DNA of 64,000 bases from Prado023 sp963714995 (GTDB lineage Bacteria > Actinomycetota > Actinomycetes > S36-B12 > CAIYMF01). Below the pieces are notes generated by a model. That model did not search any database, was not told the DNA's origin, and saw nothing but the letters and a program-made list of their open reading frames with translations. Positions 1 through 9,172 of this stretch are shown here, piece by piece. The stretch covers positions 62,001 through 126,000 of the forward strand of contig CAVQQP010000006.1 in NCBI GenBank assembly GCA_963714995.1, written 5' to 3'. Position 1 is the first letter of the stretch. Each line of letters begins with the position of its first letter. Made by a program: the position numbers and the translations under genes.

Positions 1-1034
1 GCGACGGACTCCCGGTTCACCGGTGCCGCGCCCTTCGCCGGCAGGGGCATGATCGTGCGGTCGAACTGCGGTGCAGGTGCCGACGGTTCCGGGAGGGTGC
101 CGACAGGCGAGAGCCTTGCCGCGTTCGCGAATCCCCAGTCCAGCAGCGTCTCGGCGGTCGTGTAGGTGTTGCCGCTGATGTTGAGCAGGCTCACCATCAG
201 CCGGCGGCCGTCGCGCTCCGCAGCCCCCACGTAGGTCCGGCGCGCCTGGCTGGTGAATCCGGACTTGCCGCCCAGGGATCCCTCGAACCCGTCGATGACC
301 GTCCGGTTGTGGTTGTAGATCGGGTAGATGACCCGCTTGCCCGCCTCGCGCTTCCCGGGGAAGTCCACGCTGCGCAGCGTCAGGTAGGAGGCGATCTCCG
401 GGTTGGCGAACGCCGCTCGGCCGATGGCTGCGAGGTCCCGGGCGGTGGTGACCTGCCCGTCCTCGTCCAGGCCGCTGGGGTTCTTGGCGGTGGTGTTGAC
501 GGCGCCGAGTCGAGCCGCCTCAGCGTTCATCTGCTCGACGGTGACATCGATCCCACCGTTGGCGCGCGCCAGGGCCTCGGCGGCGTCGTTGGCGCTGGGC
601 AGCAGGGCTGCATGCAGGAGGTCGGCGACGGTGTACTTCAGGCCCTCGTACAGGACCACACGGTTGCCCTCGGCCTCCTCGTCGGCCTTGACCGCGCGGT
701 AGGGCTGGTCCGGGGCCAGCCGCGGGGCGACCGTCAGGGCCGTCAGGAGCTTGAGCGTGGAGGCGGGGCGCAGCGGCCGGTCCGGGTCCTGCATCGCCAG
801 GATCTCGCCGGTGTCGAGGTCGGCCAGGACCCAGCCCTTGGTGGCGATCTTCGGCAGTGCCGAGACCCCGTCAGCGGCGTTGATCACGGGCCGGCTCTTC
901 GCCTCGGTCGCCGGAGCGCTCGCGGCCGGGGCCGGCGTCGGATCCTGGGTGGGCAGGCCCGCAGCGGCCTGCGCGGGCAGCAGCACGGCGGCCGACAGAG
1001 TGAGCGCGGCGAGCGCGCGGGAAGTAGCACTCAT
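1..1034 (-). CDS. dac: D-alanyl-D-alanine carboxypeptidase (peptidase S11), 3' end outside window
   Basis: Trims the terminal D-alanine from peptidoglycan pentapeptides outside the membrane. The visible 344 residues start at an ATG and open with a signal peptide (about residues 1-25, hydrophobic core then AQA). All three penicillin-binding motifs of family S11 are present: SxxK as STLK at 92-95, SxN as SAN at 147-149, and the KTG equivalent KSG at 257-259. A Pro/Ala-rich linker (about 28-43) separates signal and catalytic domain. The reading frame is still open at the window edge, so a C-terminal part is missing. It lies downstream of sdhB on the same strand with about 100 bp between. A TAGCCT element lies 10 nt upstream of the ATG. 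Family assignment is firm; which dac paralogue it is cannot be decided here. Confidence 0.93.
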   Translation of the reverse strand, partial: MSATSRALAALTLSAAVLLPAQAAAGLPTQDPTPAPAASAPATEAKSRPVINAADGVSALPKIATKGWVLADLDTGEILAMQDPDRPLRPASTLKLLTALTVAPRLAPDQPYRAVKADEEAEGNRVVLYEGLKYTVADLLHAALLPSANDAAEALARANGGIDVTVEQMNAEAARLGAVNTTAKNPSGLDEDGQVTTARDLAAIGRAAFANPEIASYLTLRSVDFPGKREAGKRVIYPIYNHNRTVIDGFEGSLGGKSGFTSQARRTYVGAAERDGRRLMVSLLNISGNTYTTAETLLDWGFANAARLSPVGTLPEPSAPAPQFDRTIMPLPAKGAAPVNRESV

Positions 1035-1044
1035 AACGCGTCAC

Positions 1045-1050
1045 AGGCTA
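1045..1050 (-). promoter_or_regulatory. Candidate -10 element for the carboxypeptidase gene
   Basis: TAGCCT read on the minus strand, ending 10 nt before the ATG at 1034. It has the same TANNNT form as the -10 boxes found 6-7 nt before many starts in this window. Ten nucleotides would leave a leader of only a few bases. No clear -35 is seen. Confidence 0.4.
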
Positions 1051-1138
1051 GATGCGCACACCCGCCGAACCCGTGAATGACGCGGCCCTGCGGCCCCCGA
1101 ATGGCGCGGATCCGCCGGCTGGTCAGGCTCCCGAGCGG

Positions 1139-1888
1139 TCAGCCGCGGTAGATCAGCGCGCGCTTGACTTCCTGGATCGCCTTGGTGACCTCGATGCCGC
1201 GGGGGCAGGCGTCCGTGCAGTTGAAGGTGGTCCGGCAGCGCCAGACGCCCTCCTTGGAGTTCAGGATCTCCAGTCGCTGCTCGGCGCCCTCGTCGCGGCT
1301 GTCGAAGATGAAGCGGTGCGCGTTGACGATGGCCGCCGGTCCGAAGTACTGCCCGTCGGTCCAGAACACCGGGCACGACGTCGTGCAGCAGGCACACAGG
1401 ATGCACTTGGTGGTGTCGTCGAAGATGGCACGGTCCTCAGCGGACTGCACGCGCTCCTTGGTGGGCTCGTTGCCGGTGGTGATCAGGAACGGCATGACCT
1501 CGCGGAACGCCTTGAAGAAGGGCTCCATGTCGACGACGAGGTCCTTCTCCAGCGGAAGGCCCTTGATCGCCTCGACGATGATGGGCTTCTTCGCGTTCAG
1601 GTCCTTGATCAGGGTCTTGCAGGCCAACCGGTTGCGGCCGTTGATCCGGATCGCGTCCGAGCCGCAGATCCCGTGCGCGCATGAGCGCCGGAACGTCAGC
1701 GTCCCGTCCTGCTCCCACTTGATCTTGTGCAGCGCATCGAGGATCCGGTCGGTCGGGAAGACGTCGACGGTGAAGTCCTGCCAGAACGGCTCGGGGCCCT
1801 CATCGGGGAGGAACCGGCGCAGCCGGATCGTGACCGGGAACGGCTGCGGGATGTCCGTGACAGCGGGGGCCGGGGGCGTCGGTGGCCA

Positions 1889-1889
<1 letters not shown>
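1139..1889 (-). CDS. sdhB: Succinate dehydrogenase iron-sulfur subunit (frame broken near the start)
   Basis: Carries the [2Fe-2S], [4Fe-4S] and [3Fe-4S] clusters that pass electrons from SdhA to the membrane quinone site. The plant-type ferredoxin motif (SCAHGICGSD, then the distal LAC) is in the N-terminal half, and the cysteine clusters CILCACCTTSCP and CRTTFNCTDACP are in the C-terminal half. The natural start is the ATG at 1889, which overlaps the sdhA stop (TGATG), but that frame stops at 1800. The conserved sequence continues in another frame from about 1875, and dropping one C from the run near 1871-1876 restores it. With that correction the protein is about 249 residues, normal for the family. 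Last gene of sdhCDAB. I read the break as a sequence error, not a dead gene. Confidence 0.9.
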
Positions 1890-3643
<1,754 letters not shown>

Positions 3644-3662
3644 GGCTCGCGCCACTCTCCGA

Positions 3663-4061
3663 TCAGGCGATGTTGGGGTCGAAGGTGAAGATCACCAGGG
3701 TCCCCAGGACGATGATGAACACGGTGGCCACGGCCAGCAGGGTCAGCAGCCAGAAGCGGGTCTTCTCCCGCTCGGCGTAGTCGCTGATGACGGTGCGCAT
3801 GCCGTTGGCGCCATGGATCATGGCCAGCCACAGCTGCAGGAGGTCCCACATCTGCCAGAACGGGCTGGACCAACGACCGGCGACGAAGCCGAAGTTGATC
3901 CGCTGCACGCCGCCGTCGAGGATGTTCATGATCAGCAGGTGGCCCAGGACGAGGAAGACCAGCACGAGTCCGGAGACCCGCATGAAGATCCACGAGTAGC
4001 GCTCGACGTTGCCGCGGCTGCGGGTGCGGGCCGCGCGCGGGCTGGCGATCTCGATGCTCAT
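3663..4061 (-). CDS. sdhD: Succinate dehydrogenase hydrophobic membrane anchor subunit
   Basis: 132 residues with three predicted membrane segments: one around FMRVSGLVLVFLVLGHLLIM, one around the LLQLWLAMIHGANG stretch, and one near the C-terminus. It pairs with SdhC to hold the SdhAB catalytic part on the membrane and to form the quinone site and any haem site. Its ATG overlaps the sdhC stop as ATGA, so the two are translationally coupled. A longer in-frame reading extends upstream but runs through sdhC and is not used. Assignment rests on the operon position and the SdhD-like RVSG/HLLIMN pattern. Confidence 0.9.
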   Translation of the reverse strand: MSIEIASPRAARTRSRGNVERYSWIFMRVSGLVLVFLVLGHLLIMNILDGGVQRINFGFVAGRWSSPFWQMWDLLQLWLAMIHGANGMRTVISDYAEREKTRFWLLTLLAVATVFIIVLGTLVIFTFDPNIA

Positions 4062-4453
4062 GATGTGCTCCCGAACAGTGCCTCGGCGGTGTGCTTGAGC
4101 ATGAAGTAGGCGCCGGGGATCATGATCAGCACCCAGACGACCACGATGGTGCGGAACATCGCCTTCTGGTGCCTCGGGCCCTCGGCCCAGAAGTCCACGA
4201 GGATGATGCGGACGCCGTTGAGGGCGTGGTACAGGACCGCAGCGACCAGCCCGACCTCGAGGAGGTTGACGATCGGGGTCTTGTACGTGGCGATCACCAT
4301 GTCGTAGGCGTCCGGGGAGACGCGCACCAGGGCGGTGTCCAGGACGTGGACGAGGAGGAAGAAGAACACCGCGACACCGGTGATGCGATGGGCCACCCAG
4401 GACCACATCCCCTCACCGCCGCGGTACAGGGTCCCCGCAGGCGCACTGGCCAT
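4058..4453 (-). CDS. sdhC: Succinate dehydrogenase cytochrome b556 subunit
   Basis: First gene of the operon, 131 residues, with three membrane segments. The family signature HRITG at the start of the first helix is clear (WVAHRITGVAVFFFLLVHVL), and the second helix contains YHALNGVR, with the conserved His of the haem/quinone region. The start ATG at 4453 is supported by AAGGAGGC about 8 nt upstream. In-frame codons extend further upstream but through C-rich repeat DNA, so they are rejected. A TAGACT -10 candidate lies at 4515-4520. Together with sdhD, sdhA and sdhB it makes up complex II of the respiratory chain and TCA cycle. Confidence 0.92.
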   Translation of the reverse strand: MASAPAGTLYRGGEGMWSWVAHRITGVAVFFFLLVHVLDTALVRVSPDAYDMVIATYKTPIVNLLEVGLVAAVLYHALNGVRIILVDFWAEGPRHQKAMFRTIVVVWVLIMIPGAYFMLKHTAEALFGSTS

Positions 4454-4514
4454 CGGTGGAGCCTCCTTGCTCGGAAGTGGGCATCCGTGGCGGCGCATCC
4501 GCCACATGATGGGC

Positions 4515-4520
4515 AGTCTA
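4515..4520 (-). promoter_or_regulatory. Candidate -10 element of the sdhCDAB operon
   Basis: TAGACT on the minus strand about 60 nt before the sdhC ATG. A transcript starting about 7 nt downstream would carry the AAGGAGGC ribosome site. Only the -10 is recognisable. Confidence 0.4.
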
Positions 4521-4590
4521 GTCCTGAGCCGCGCGCACGCACGGGCGAGGATGCCCTCCCAGGGCGGCGAAGGTCCGGGCCCTTGGTCCC

Positions 4591-4665
4591 CCACCCCGCT
4601 CCGCCCCGCCCCGCCCCGCCCCGCCCCGCTCCACCCCGCCCCGCTCCGCCCCGCTCCGCCCCTGC
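4591..4665. repeat. Imperfect pentanucleotide C-rich repeat (CCGCC/CCGCT units)
   Basis: About 75 bp made almost only of 5-bp units of the form CCCCG with T or A variants, between the sdhC promoter and the first palindromic element. The minus strand is a matching run of GGGCG units. No gene is credible here; open frames across it are low-complexity Pro/Arg or Gly/Ala strings. Confidence 0.85.
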
Positions 4666-4690
4666 CCCCCGCCCCACCACGCCCCTCTTC

Positions 4691-4744
4691 GGTGATCCAT
4701 GCACCTTGACGACCTTCTAGGCCACCGAACGTGCATGGATCACC
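4691..4744. repeat. 54-bp palindromic element, copy 1
   Basis: Perfect 14-bp inverted repeat (GGTGATCCATGCAC at 4691-4704 and its reverse complement at 4731-4744) around a 26-nt loop containing CGACCTTCTAG. A second element of the same length and layout lies at 5897-5950 in the opposite orientation; aligned after reverse-complementing copy 2, about 39 of 54 positions agree, including both GTGATCCAT ends and the CGACCTTCTAG core. The pair brackets the gene at 4788-5795. Confidence 0.85.
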
Positions 4745-4787
4745 GCGTGGGGCCAGCCACCGCGCATCGGTTCACGTCACCTGCGGG

Positions 4788-5795
4788 TCAGGCCGCGTCG
4801 GATCTCCGTGGACGTATCGCGCGGCACGAAGGGCCGCACGCGACGATTGCTCCGGTCCAGCCGCGCAGATGGAGCAAGTCCTCGACCTGGCCAGCGACGA
4901 GGCATGGACCGCCGACGACAGCGAGCCACCCGAACCGCAGGGTCGCCTGCCCGGTGAGGGTCGCGTGGTTGTCGCGCTCCTGGTCGCGCAGCACCTCCGA
5001 CTCCTGCTCGTGACCAAGTCGACCGTCGAGCTCGACGATCACCCCGAAACCCTCGTACAGGAGGTCGCGATAGCCGCGCCGCCCGTGGCCGGCGTCCGCC
5101 GGCGCCTGGGTCCGTGCTCGGGGCAGGCGGTGGGGGAGGGCGACGTGGCTGCGATATCGCTTCTCGAGCTCACTGGTCACGCCGTCGCGGACCTCGGCGC
5201 ACACCTGGGTCAGCAACCCCCGCCGGCGCAGCCGCGGTCGAATCGCCGCGGCGGCAAGCAGCCGATCGGGGGTGGTGAGCCGCAACCGGCAGGCTCGCAG
5301 GATCACCTCGACGGCCACGGCATCCGTCCGGGCGTCGGCCACTGCACTCAGGACGGTGTTCTCGATGCTGAGCACCGGCGGTATCCGCGCCGGGTGGGCC
5401 AGGGCCGCGGGCGTGGGCACCCGCGTCACCCGGACGCCACGCGCTCGGCGGCTGCACCCGTCCGGCATCACCATCGTGATGGGCTCGCCGGGCGGAATGT
5501 CCTGCTCATCAAGTCCCCAGTACCTCGCGGCCGTGGGTCCGCCGACCACTCCCGCCGGCCCGAGCGCCAGGTGGGCCGCCCAGATCCGGGCGCTGAGCCC
5601 AGCGGGTCCGGGCTGGATCAGGTGCACACCACGATGCAGTGAGGTCCAGCGCCCGCATGCCAGCAGCCTCCGGATCGCGTCGGCGGGCAGGCCGGCCGCC
5701 CGTGCTTGGGCTGTCGTGCACACACCTGCTTGGTGAGAGGCCTGGGCCTCGATGCGGTCAAGGGCAGCCGCCAGGAGGGGGTTGCGGCGAGGCAT
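4788..5795 (-). CDS. AbiEi-antitoxin-like N-terminus with DUF559/Vsr-like C-terminal nuclease-fold domain
   Basis: 335 residues. The N-terminal part (about residues 15-60: GVCTTAQARAAGLPADAIRRL, then GRWTSLHRGVH) has the winged-helix pattern of AbiEi-type type IV antitoxins. The C-terminal part (about 230-320) resembles DUF559, a PD-(D/E)xK-fold family: a VELDGRLGHE core, then RDQERDN and TLRFGW. Such fusions are common in high-GC actinobacteria and their function is not settled; no partner toxin gene is adjacent. I chose the ATG at 5795 (MPRRNPLL). Earlier in-frame starts exist up to 5906, but that one lies inside the palindromic element. Flanked on both sides by related 54-bp palindromes, suggesting a mobile or recently inserted cassette (inference). 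Confidence 0.7.
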   Translation of the reverse strand: MPRRNPLLAAALDRIEAQASHQAGVCTTAQARAAGLPADAIRRLLACGRWTSLHRGVHLIQPGPAGLSARIWAAHLALGPAGVVGGPTAARYWGLDEQDIPPGEPITMVMPDGCSRRARGVRVTRVPTPAALAHPARIPPVLSIENTVLSAVADARTDAVAVEVILRACRLRLTTPDRLLAAAAIRPRLRRRGLLTQVCAEVRDGVTSELEKRYRSHVALPHRLPRARTQAPADAGHGRRGYRDLLYEGFGVIVELDGRLGHEQESEVLRDQERDNHATLTGQATLRFGWLAVVGGPCLVAGQVEDLLHLRGWTGAIVACGPSCRAIRPRRSDAA

Positions 5796-5896
5796 GCACG
5801 GATGGTGCGCCATCGGGGCGATGTCGTCCAGCGGCCGTCCACAGGCCTCGAGAGCCGGCCCAGTGTTCGGACGCCCCTCCGGCGCGGACCCACCCC

Positions 5897-5950
5897 GGTG
5901 ATCCATGCGGCTTGGCGACGCTAGAAGGTCGAGAACCTGAATGGATCACG
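5897..5950. repeat. 54-bp palindromic element, copy 2 (inverted relative to copy 1)
   Basis: Same architecture as the element at 4691-4744: GTGATCCAT near one end, ATGGATCAC near the other, and a CTAGAAGGTCG core that is the reverse complement of CGACCTTCTAG in copy 1. The inner arms have diverged (GCGG versus CTGA), so the palindrome is shorter than in copy 1. Confidence 0.8.
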
Positions 5951-6053
5951 ATGGGGCGGGGGCGGGCGGGCCGGTGCGGGCGGGCGGTGGCGCGCCGGGT
6001 GGCGGGGGCGGGCGGGAGGGCGCGGGGCGCGGCGGGGGCGGGCGCGGCGCGAG
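5951..6053 (+). other. G-rich low-complexity tract
   Basis: About 100 bp dominated by GGGCGGGGG/GGGCGGGC runs, between copy 2 of the palindrome and the mutase promoter. Several clusters of three or more G runs could form G-quadruplexes on the plus strand. No gene is supported in 5796-6131. Confidence 0.6.
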
Positions 6054-6118
6054 GATCTGGGTCCAAGGTCCTGCTGGGACGGGACGGGGTGCGGCACGAC
6101 TCCGGCGAGGGGCGGGCC

Positions 6119-6124
6119 TAGCCT
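6119..6124 (+). promoter_or_regulatory. Leaderless -10 element of the mutase gene
   Basis: TAGCCT followed by exactly 7 nt and then the ATG at 6132, so transcription should start at or next to the A of ATG. No Shine-Dalgarno sequence precedes this start. Confidence 0.6.
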
Positions 6125-6131
6125 TGGGCAC

Positions 6132-7700
6132 ATGGCAACCACCGAGTCCGGCCGCCCGTTCGCCCCCCTCTACGACGCCGAGTCCCGCGCCGGCGCCGAC
6201 CCCGCCCTCATCGGCGCACCCGGGGAGTACCCCTACACCCGAGGCGTGTACCCCTCGATGTACACCGGTCGGCCCTGGACGATGCGCCAGTACGCCGGGT
6301 TCGGCACGGCCGCGGAGTCCAACGCGCGGTACCACCAGCTGATCGCAGCCGGCCAGACCGGCCTGTCGGTCGCGTTCGACCTGCCGACCCAGATGGGGTA
6401 CGACTCCGACCACCCGCTGGCCTCCGGCGAGGTCGGCAAGGTGGGGGTGGCGATCGACTCCATCGACGACATGCGCACCCTCTTCCACGGCCTGCCCCTG
6501 GACAGGGTGTCCACGTCGATGACGATCAACGCCCCGGCGGCCGTGCTGCTGCTGGCCTACCAGATCGTCGCCGAGGAGCAGGGCGTGCCCGGCTCGGCCC
6601 TCACCGGCACCATCCAGAACGACGTGCTCAAGGAGTACATCGCCCGTGGGACGTACATCTACCCACCGGCGGCCTCCCTGCGGCTGATCACCGACATCTT
6701 CGGCTACTGCGCGGCCGAGCTGCCCAAGTGGAACACCATCTCGATCTCCGGGTACCACATGGCCGAGGCCGGGGCGACGCCCGCGCAGGAGATCGCGTTC
6801 ACGCTGGCCGACGGCATCGAGTACGTGAAGGCCGCGATCGCCACGGGCCAGGACGTCGACGACTTCGCCCCGCGGCTGGCGTTCTTCTTCGTCTCGCGCA
6901 CCAGCCTGCTCGAGGAGGTCGCGAAGTTCCGCGCGGCACGGCGGATCTGGGCCCGGGTGATGCGCGAGGAGTTCGGCGCGAAGAACCCCAAGTCGATGAT
7001 GCTGCGCTTCCACACCCAGACCGCCGGCGTGCAGCTCACCGCCCAGCAGCCCGAGGTGAACATGGTGCGGGTGGCCATCCAGGCCCTGGCCGCGGTGCTC
7101 GGCGGCACGCAGAGCCTGCACACCAACTCCTTCGACGAGGCCATCGCCCTGCCGACGGAGAAGGCCGCCCGCCTGGCCCTGCGCACCCAGCAGGTGATCG
7201 CCTACGAGTCGGACGTGTGCAAGACCGTCGACCCGTTCGCCGGCTCGTACGCCATCGAGTCGCTCACCGACGACGTCGAGGCTGCGGCGGTCGAGCTCAT
7301 GGACAAGGTGGCCGAGCTCGGTGGCGCGGTCGCGGCCATCGAGAACGGCTTCCAGAAGTCCGAGATCGAGCGCTCGGCCTACCGGATCGCCAATGAGATC
7401 GATGCCGGCGAGCGCGTGGTGGTCGGTGTCAACAAGTTCACGATCGACACCGACGAGCCCTACGAGCCGCTGCGGGTGAACCCCCTGATCGAGGCCGAGC
7501 AGCGCGCGCGCCTGGAGACGCTGCGCGCCGAGCGGGGCGACATCAGCGCCCTGCTCGAGGCCGTGCGCGCGGCCGCCCGCGGTTCCGAGAACGTCCTCTA
7601 CCCGATGAAGGAGGCGCTGAAGGCGCGGGCCACCGTCGGCGAGGTCAGCACGGCGCTGCGCGACGTCTGGGGCGAGTACGTCCCGCACGACGTCTTCTGA
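6132..7700 (+). CDS. Methylmalonyl-CoA mutase large (catalytic) subunit, no cobalamin-binding domain
   Basis: Interconverts (R)-methylmalonyl-CoA and succinyl-CoA by a radical mechanism. The 522 residues cover the TIM-barrel catalytic domain only; the DxHxxG cobalamin domain that ends full-length MutB is absent and must be on another protein. Family motifs: RPWTMRQYAGFG, GLSVAFDLPTQMGYDSD, GTIQNDVLKEY, SISGYHM, RFHTQTAG. The substrate-determining pair is Tyr54 (in RQYAGF) and Arg172 (ten residues after the Gln of GTIQND). These match Tyr89/Arg207 of Propionibacterium mutase, with the same 118-residue spacing, whereas isobutyryl-CoA mutase has Phe/Gln there. This favours methylmalonyl-CoA, although ethylmalonyl-CoA mutase cannot be excluded. 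Single-gene unit ending in a hairpin terminator. Confidence 0.88.
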   Translation: MATTESGRPFAPLYDAESRAGADPALIGAPGEYPYTRGVYPSMYTGRPWTMRQYAGFGTAAESNARYHQLIAAGQTGLSVAFDLPTQMGYDSDHPLASGEVGKVGVAIDSIDDMRTLFHGLPLDRVSTSMTINAPAAVLLLAYQIVAEEQGVPGSALTGTIQNDVLKEYIARGTYIYPPAASLRLITDIFGYCAAELPKWNTISISGYHMAEAGATPAQEIAFTLADGIEYVKAAIATGQDVDDFAPRLAFFFVSRTSLLEEVAKFRAARRIWARVMREEFGAKNPKSMMLRFHTQTAGVQLTAQQPEVNMVRVAIQALAAVLGGTQSLHTNSFDEAIALPTEKAARLALRTQQVIAYESDVCKTVDPFAGSYAIESLTDDVEAAAVELMDKVAELGGAVAAIENGFQKSEIERSAYRIANEIDAGERVVVGVNKFTIDTDEPYEPLRVNPLIEAEQRARLETLRAERGDISALLEAVRAAARGSENVLYPMKEALKARATVGEVSTALRDVWGEYVPHDVF

Positions 7701-7748
7701 GCCGGAGATCCTGCCGTCCAGGCACGGCGGCGTCGCAGGACCTCCGGC
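7701..7748 (+). terminator. Hairpin terminator after the mutase gene
   Basis: Begins at the base after the TGA stop. Arms 7701-7714 and 7735-7748 are 14 bp with one mismatch around a 20-nt loop. No T-run follows, as is usual in high-GC actinobacteria. Confidence 0.65.
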
Positions 7749-7837
7749 CCCCCGCCAGAGGACCTTCGCCGCCGAATCGTGATCGAAATGTGTCCGGAGC
7801 GCTGAGCGCAATGGCCAGGGACCGCTCTCGGAGCGGA

Positions 7838-7843
7838 TAAAAT
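7838..7843 (+). promoter_or_regulatory. Candidate -10 element of the BMP lipoprotein gene
   Basis: TAAAAT in an unusually A-rich stretch (GGATAAAATTG) about 60 nt before the ATG at 7903. This would give a leader carrying the GGAGA ribosome site. No convincing -35 hexamer. The rest of 7749-7837 holds nothing I can identify. Confidence 0.35.
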
Positions 7844-7902
7844 TGCCCGCAGACGTGGTCTGGCGCCGGATCGGTGCCTCGTCTGACTGAGATGGAGAAC
7901 GT

Positions 7903-9015
7903 ATGAAGACTCGTTTGCTCGCCGTGAGCGCCCTTGCGGCGCTGGCCCTCGCCGCCTGTGGCGAGGCCCCTGACGAGAACGCCGCCGGGTCGGCCTCGGG
8001 CAGCGCTGCTGCCTCGGACTTCCTCGGGTGCATGGTCACCGACCAGGGTGGCATCGACGACCGCTCGTTCAACGCCTCGGCGTGGGCCGGTCTGCAGGCC
8101 GCCGAGGCCAGCGAGGGCATCGAGGTCAAGTATGTGACCAGCAAGTCCGAGTCCGACTACACGCCCAACGTCAACAGCCTCGTGGCTGAGGACTGTGGGC
8201 TCATCGTGACCGTCGGCTTCTCCCTCGGTGACGCGACCCGCACGGCCGCCCAGGCGAACCCGGACACCGAGAAGTTCACGATCGTCGACGAGAACCCCGA
8301 TGGCGACCCGGCCACCGAGGACGTCTTCGAGCCGATTCCCAACGTCAAGCCGCTGCTGTTCAACACCGCTGAGGCCGCCTACCTGGCCGGCTACCTGTCG
8401 GCGGGCATGAGCGAGACCGGCACCGTCGGCACCTTCGGTGGCATCAAGCTGCCGACCGTGGCCGTGTTCATGGACGGCTTCTACGACGGCGTCATGAAGT
8501 ACAACGAGGACAAGGGCGCCGACGTCAAGATCCTCGGCTGGGACAAGGCGAAGCAGGACGGCCTGTTCGCCGGCAAGTTCGACTCGCCGACCGACGGCAA
8601 GAACCTGGCCAACAACCTGATCCAGTCCGGCGCCGACATCATCATGCCGGTCGCCGGTGGCACCGGCCTCGGCGCTGCCCAGGCCGCCCAGGAGTCCGGT
8701 GGCAAGGTCGCCATCGTCTGGGTCGACACGGACGGCTACGAGTCCGCCTCGCAGTACAAGGAGGTCTTCCTGACCACTGTCCAGAAGGGCATCGCCACCG
8801 CCGTGGAGACCGCCACTGTCGAGACCGTGAACGGGCGGTACACGAACACGCCGTTCGTCGGGACCCTGGCCAACGCCGGCGTCAGCCTGGCCCCGTACCA
8901 CGACTACGTGTCGAAGGTCCCGGCAGAGCTCACCGCCGAGGTCGAGGCGCTCAAGGGACAGATCATCGCCGGCACCATCGTGGTCGAGTCCGCGAACTCG
9001 CCCAAGGTGAGCTAG
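7903..9015 (+). CDS. BMP/PnrA-family nucleoside-binding lipoprotein
   Basis: Extracytoplasmic substrate-binding protein of an ABC importer. 370 residues with a short signal peptide ending in the lipobox LAAC (Cys19), so it should be a diacylglyceryl-anchored lipoprotein. The fold signature of the Bmp/PnrA family is visible: DQGGIDDRSFNASAW near residue 50, VGFSLGDAT, the AGYLSAGMSETGTVG stretch, then VGTFGGIKLPTV and IMPVAGGTG. Characterised family members bind purine or other nucleosides. Followed, after a terminator-like hairpin, by the matching ATPase and two permeases and then by nucleoside-salvage enzymes, which supports nucleoside uptake. The start has GGAGA upstream. Confidence 0.93.
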   Translation: MKTRLLAVSALAALALAACGEAPDENAAGSASGSAAASDFLGCMVTDQGGIDDRSFNASAWAGLQAAEASEGIEVKYVTSKSESDYTPNVNSLVAEDCGLIVTVGFSLGDATRTAAQANPDTEKFTIVDENPDGDPATEDVFEPIPNVKPLLFNTAEAAYLAGYLSAGMSETGTVGTFGGIKLPTVAVFMDGFYDGVMKYNEDKGADVKILGWDKAKQDGLFAGKFDSPTDGKNLANNLIQSGADIIMPVAGGTGLGAAQAAQESGGKVAIVWVDTDGYESASQYKEVFLTTVQKGIATAVETATVETVNGRYTNTPFVGTLANAGVSLAPYHDYVSKVPAELTAEVEALKGQIIAGTIVVESANSPKVS

Positions 9016-9030
9016 TCCAGACGCTCAATC

Positions 9031-9063
9031 AGCAGCCCTCCCGCAGTCCGCGGGGGGGCTGCT
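9031..9063 (+). terminator. Hairpin between the lipoprotein and ATPase genes
   Basis: AGCAGCCCTCCCGC (9031-9044) pairs with GCGGGGGGGCTGCT (9050-9063) with one mismatch around a 5-nt loop. It may terminate part of the transcripts, so that the binding protein is made in excess over the membrane components (inference). Confidence 0.6.
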
Positions 9064-9172
9064 GTGCGTTCGGGCCAAACGTCGCGAATCGCCGCCCCGT
9101 CTGGCAGGAGTCCCCGACCCGTTCCTCGCTACTGTGCGGGAAGATCCATCCCTGTGATGCGGAGGTAGCGCT

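Noticed and set aside
4518..4736. Short minus-strand frame across the C-rich repeat
   Set aside because: Translated pentanucleotide repeat; low-complexity Gly/Arg/Ala only.
5796..5906. Extended N-terminus of the AbiEi-like protein starting at 5906
   Set aside because: The start codon lies inside the palindromic repeat, and the extra residues show no similarity to the family start.
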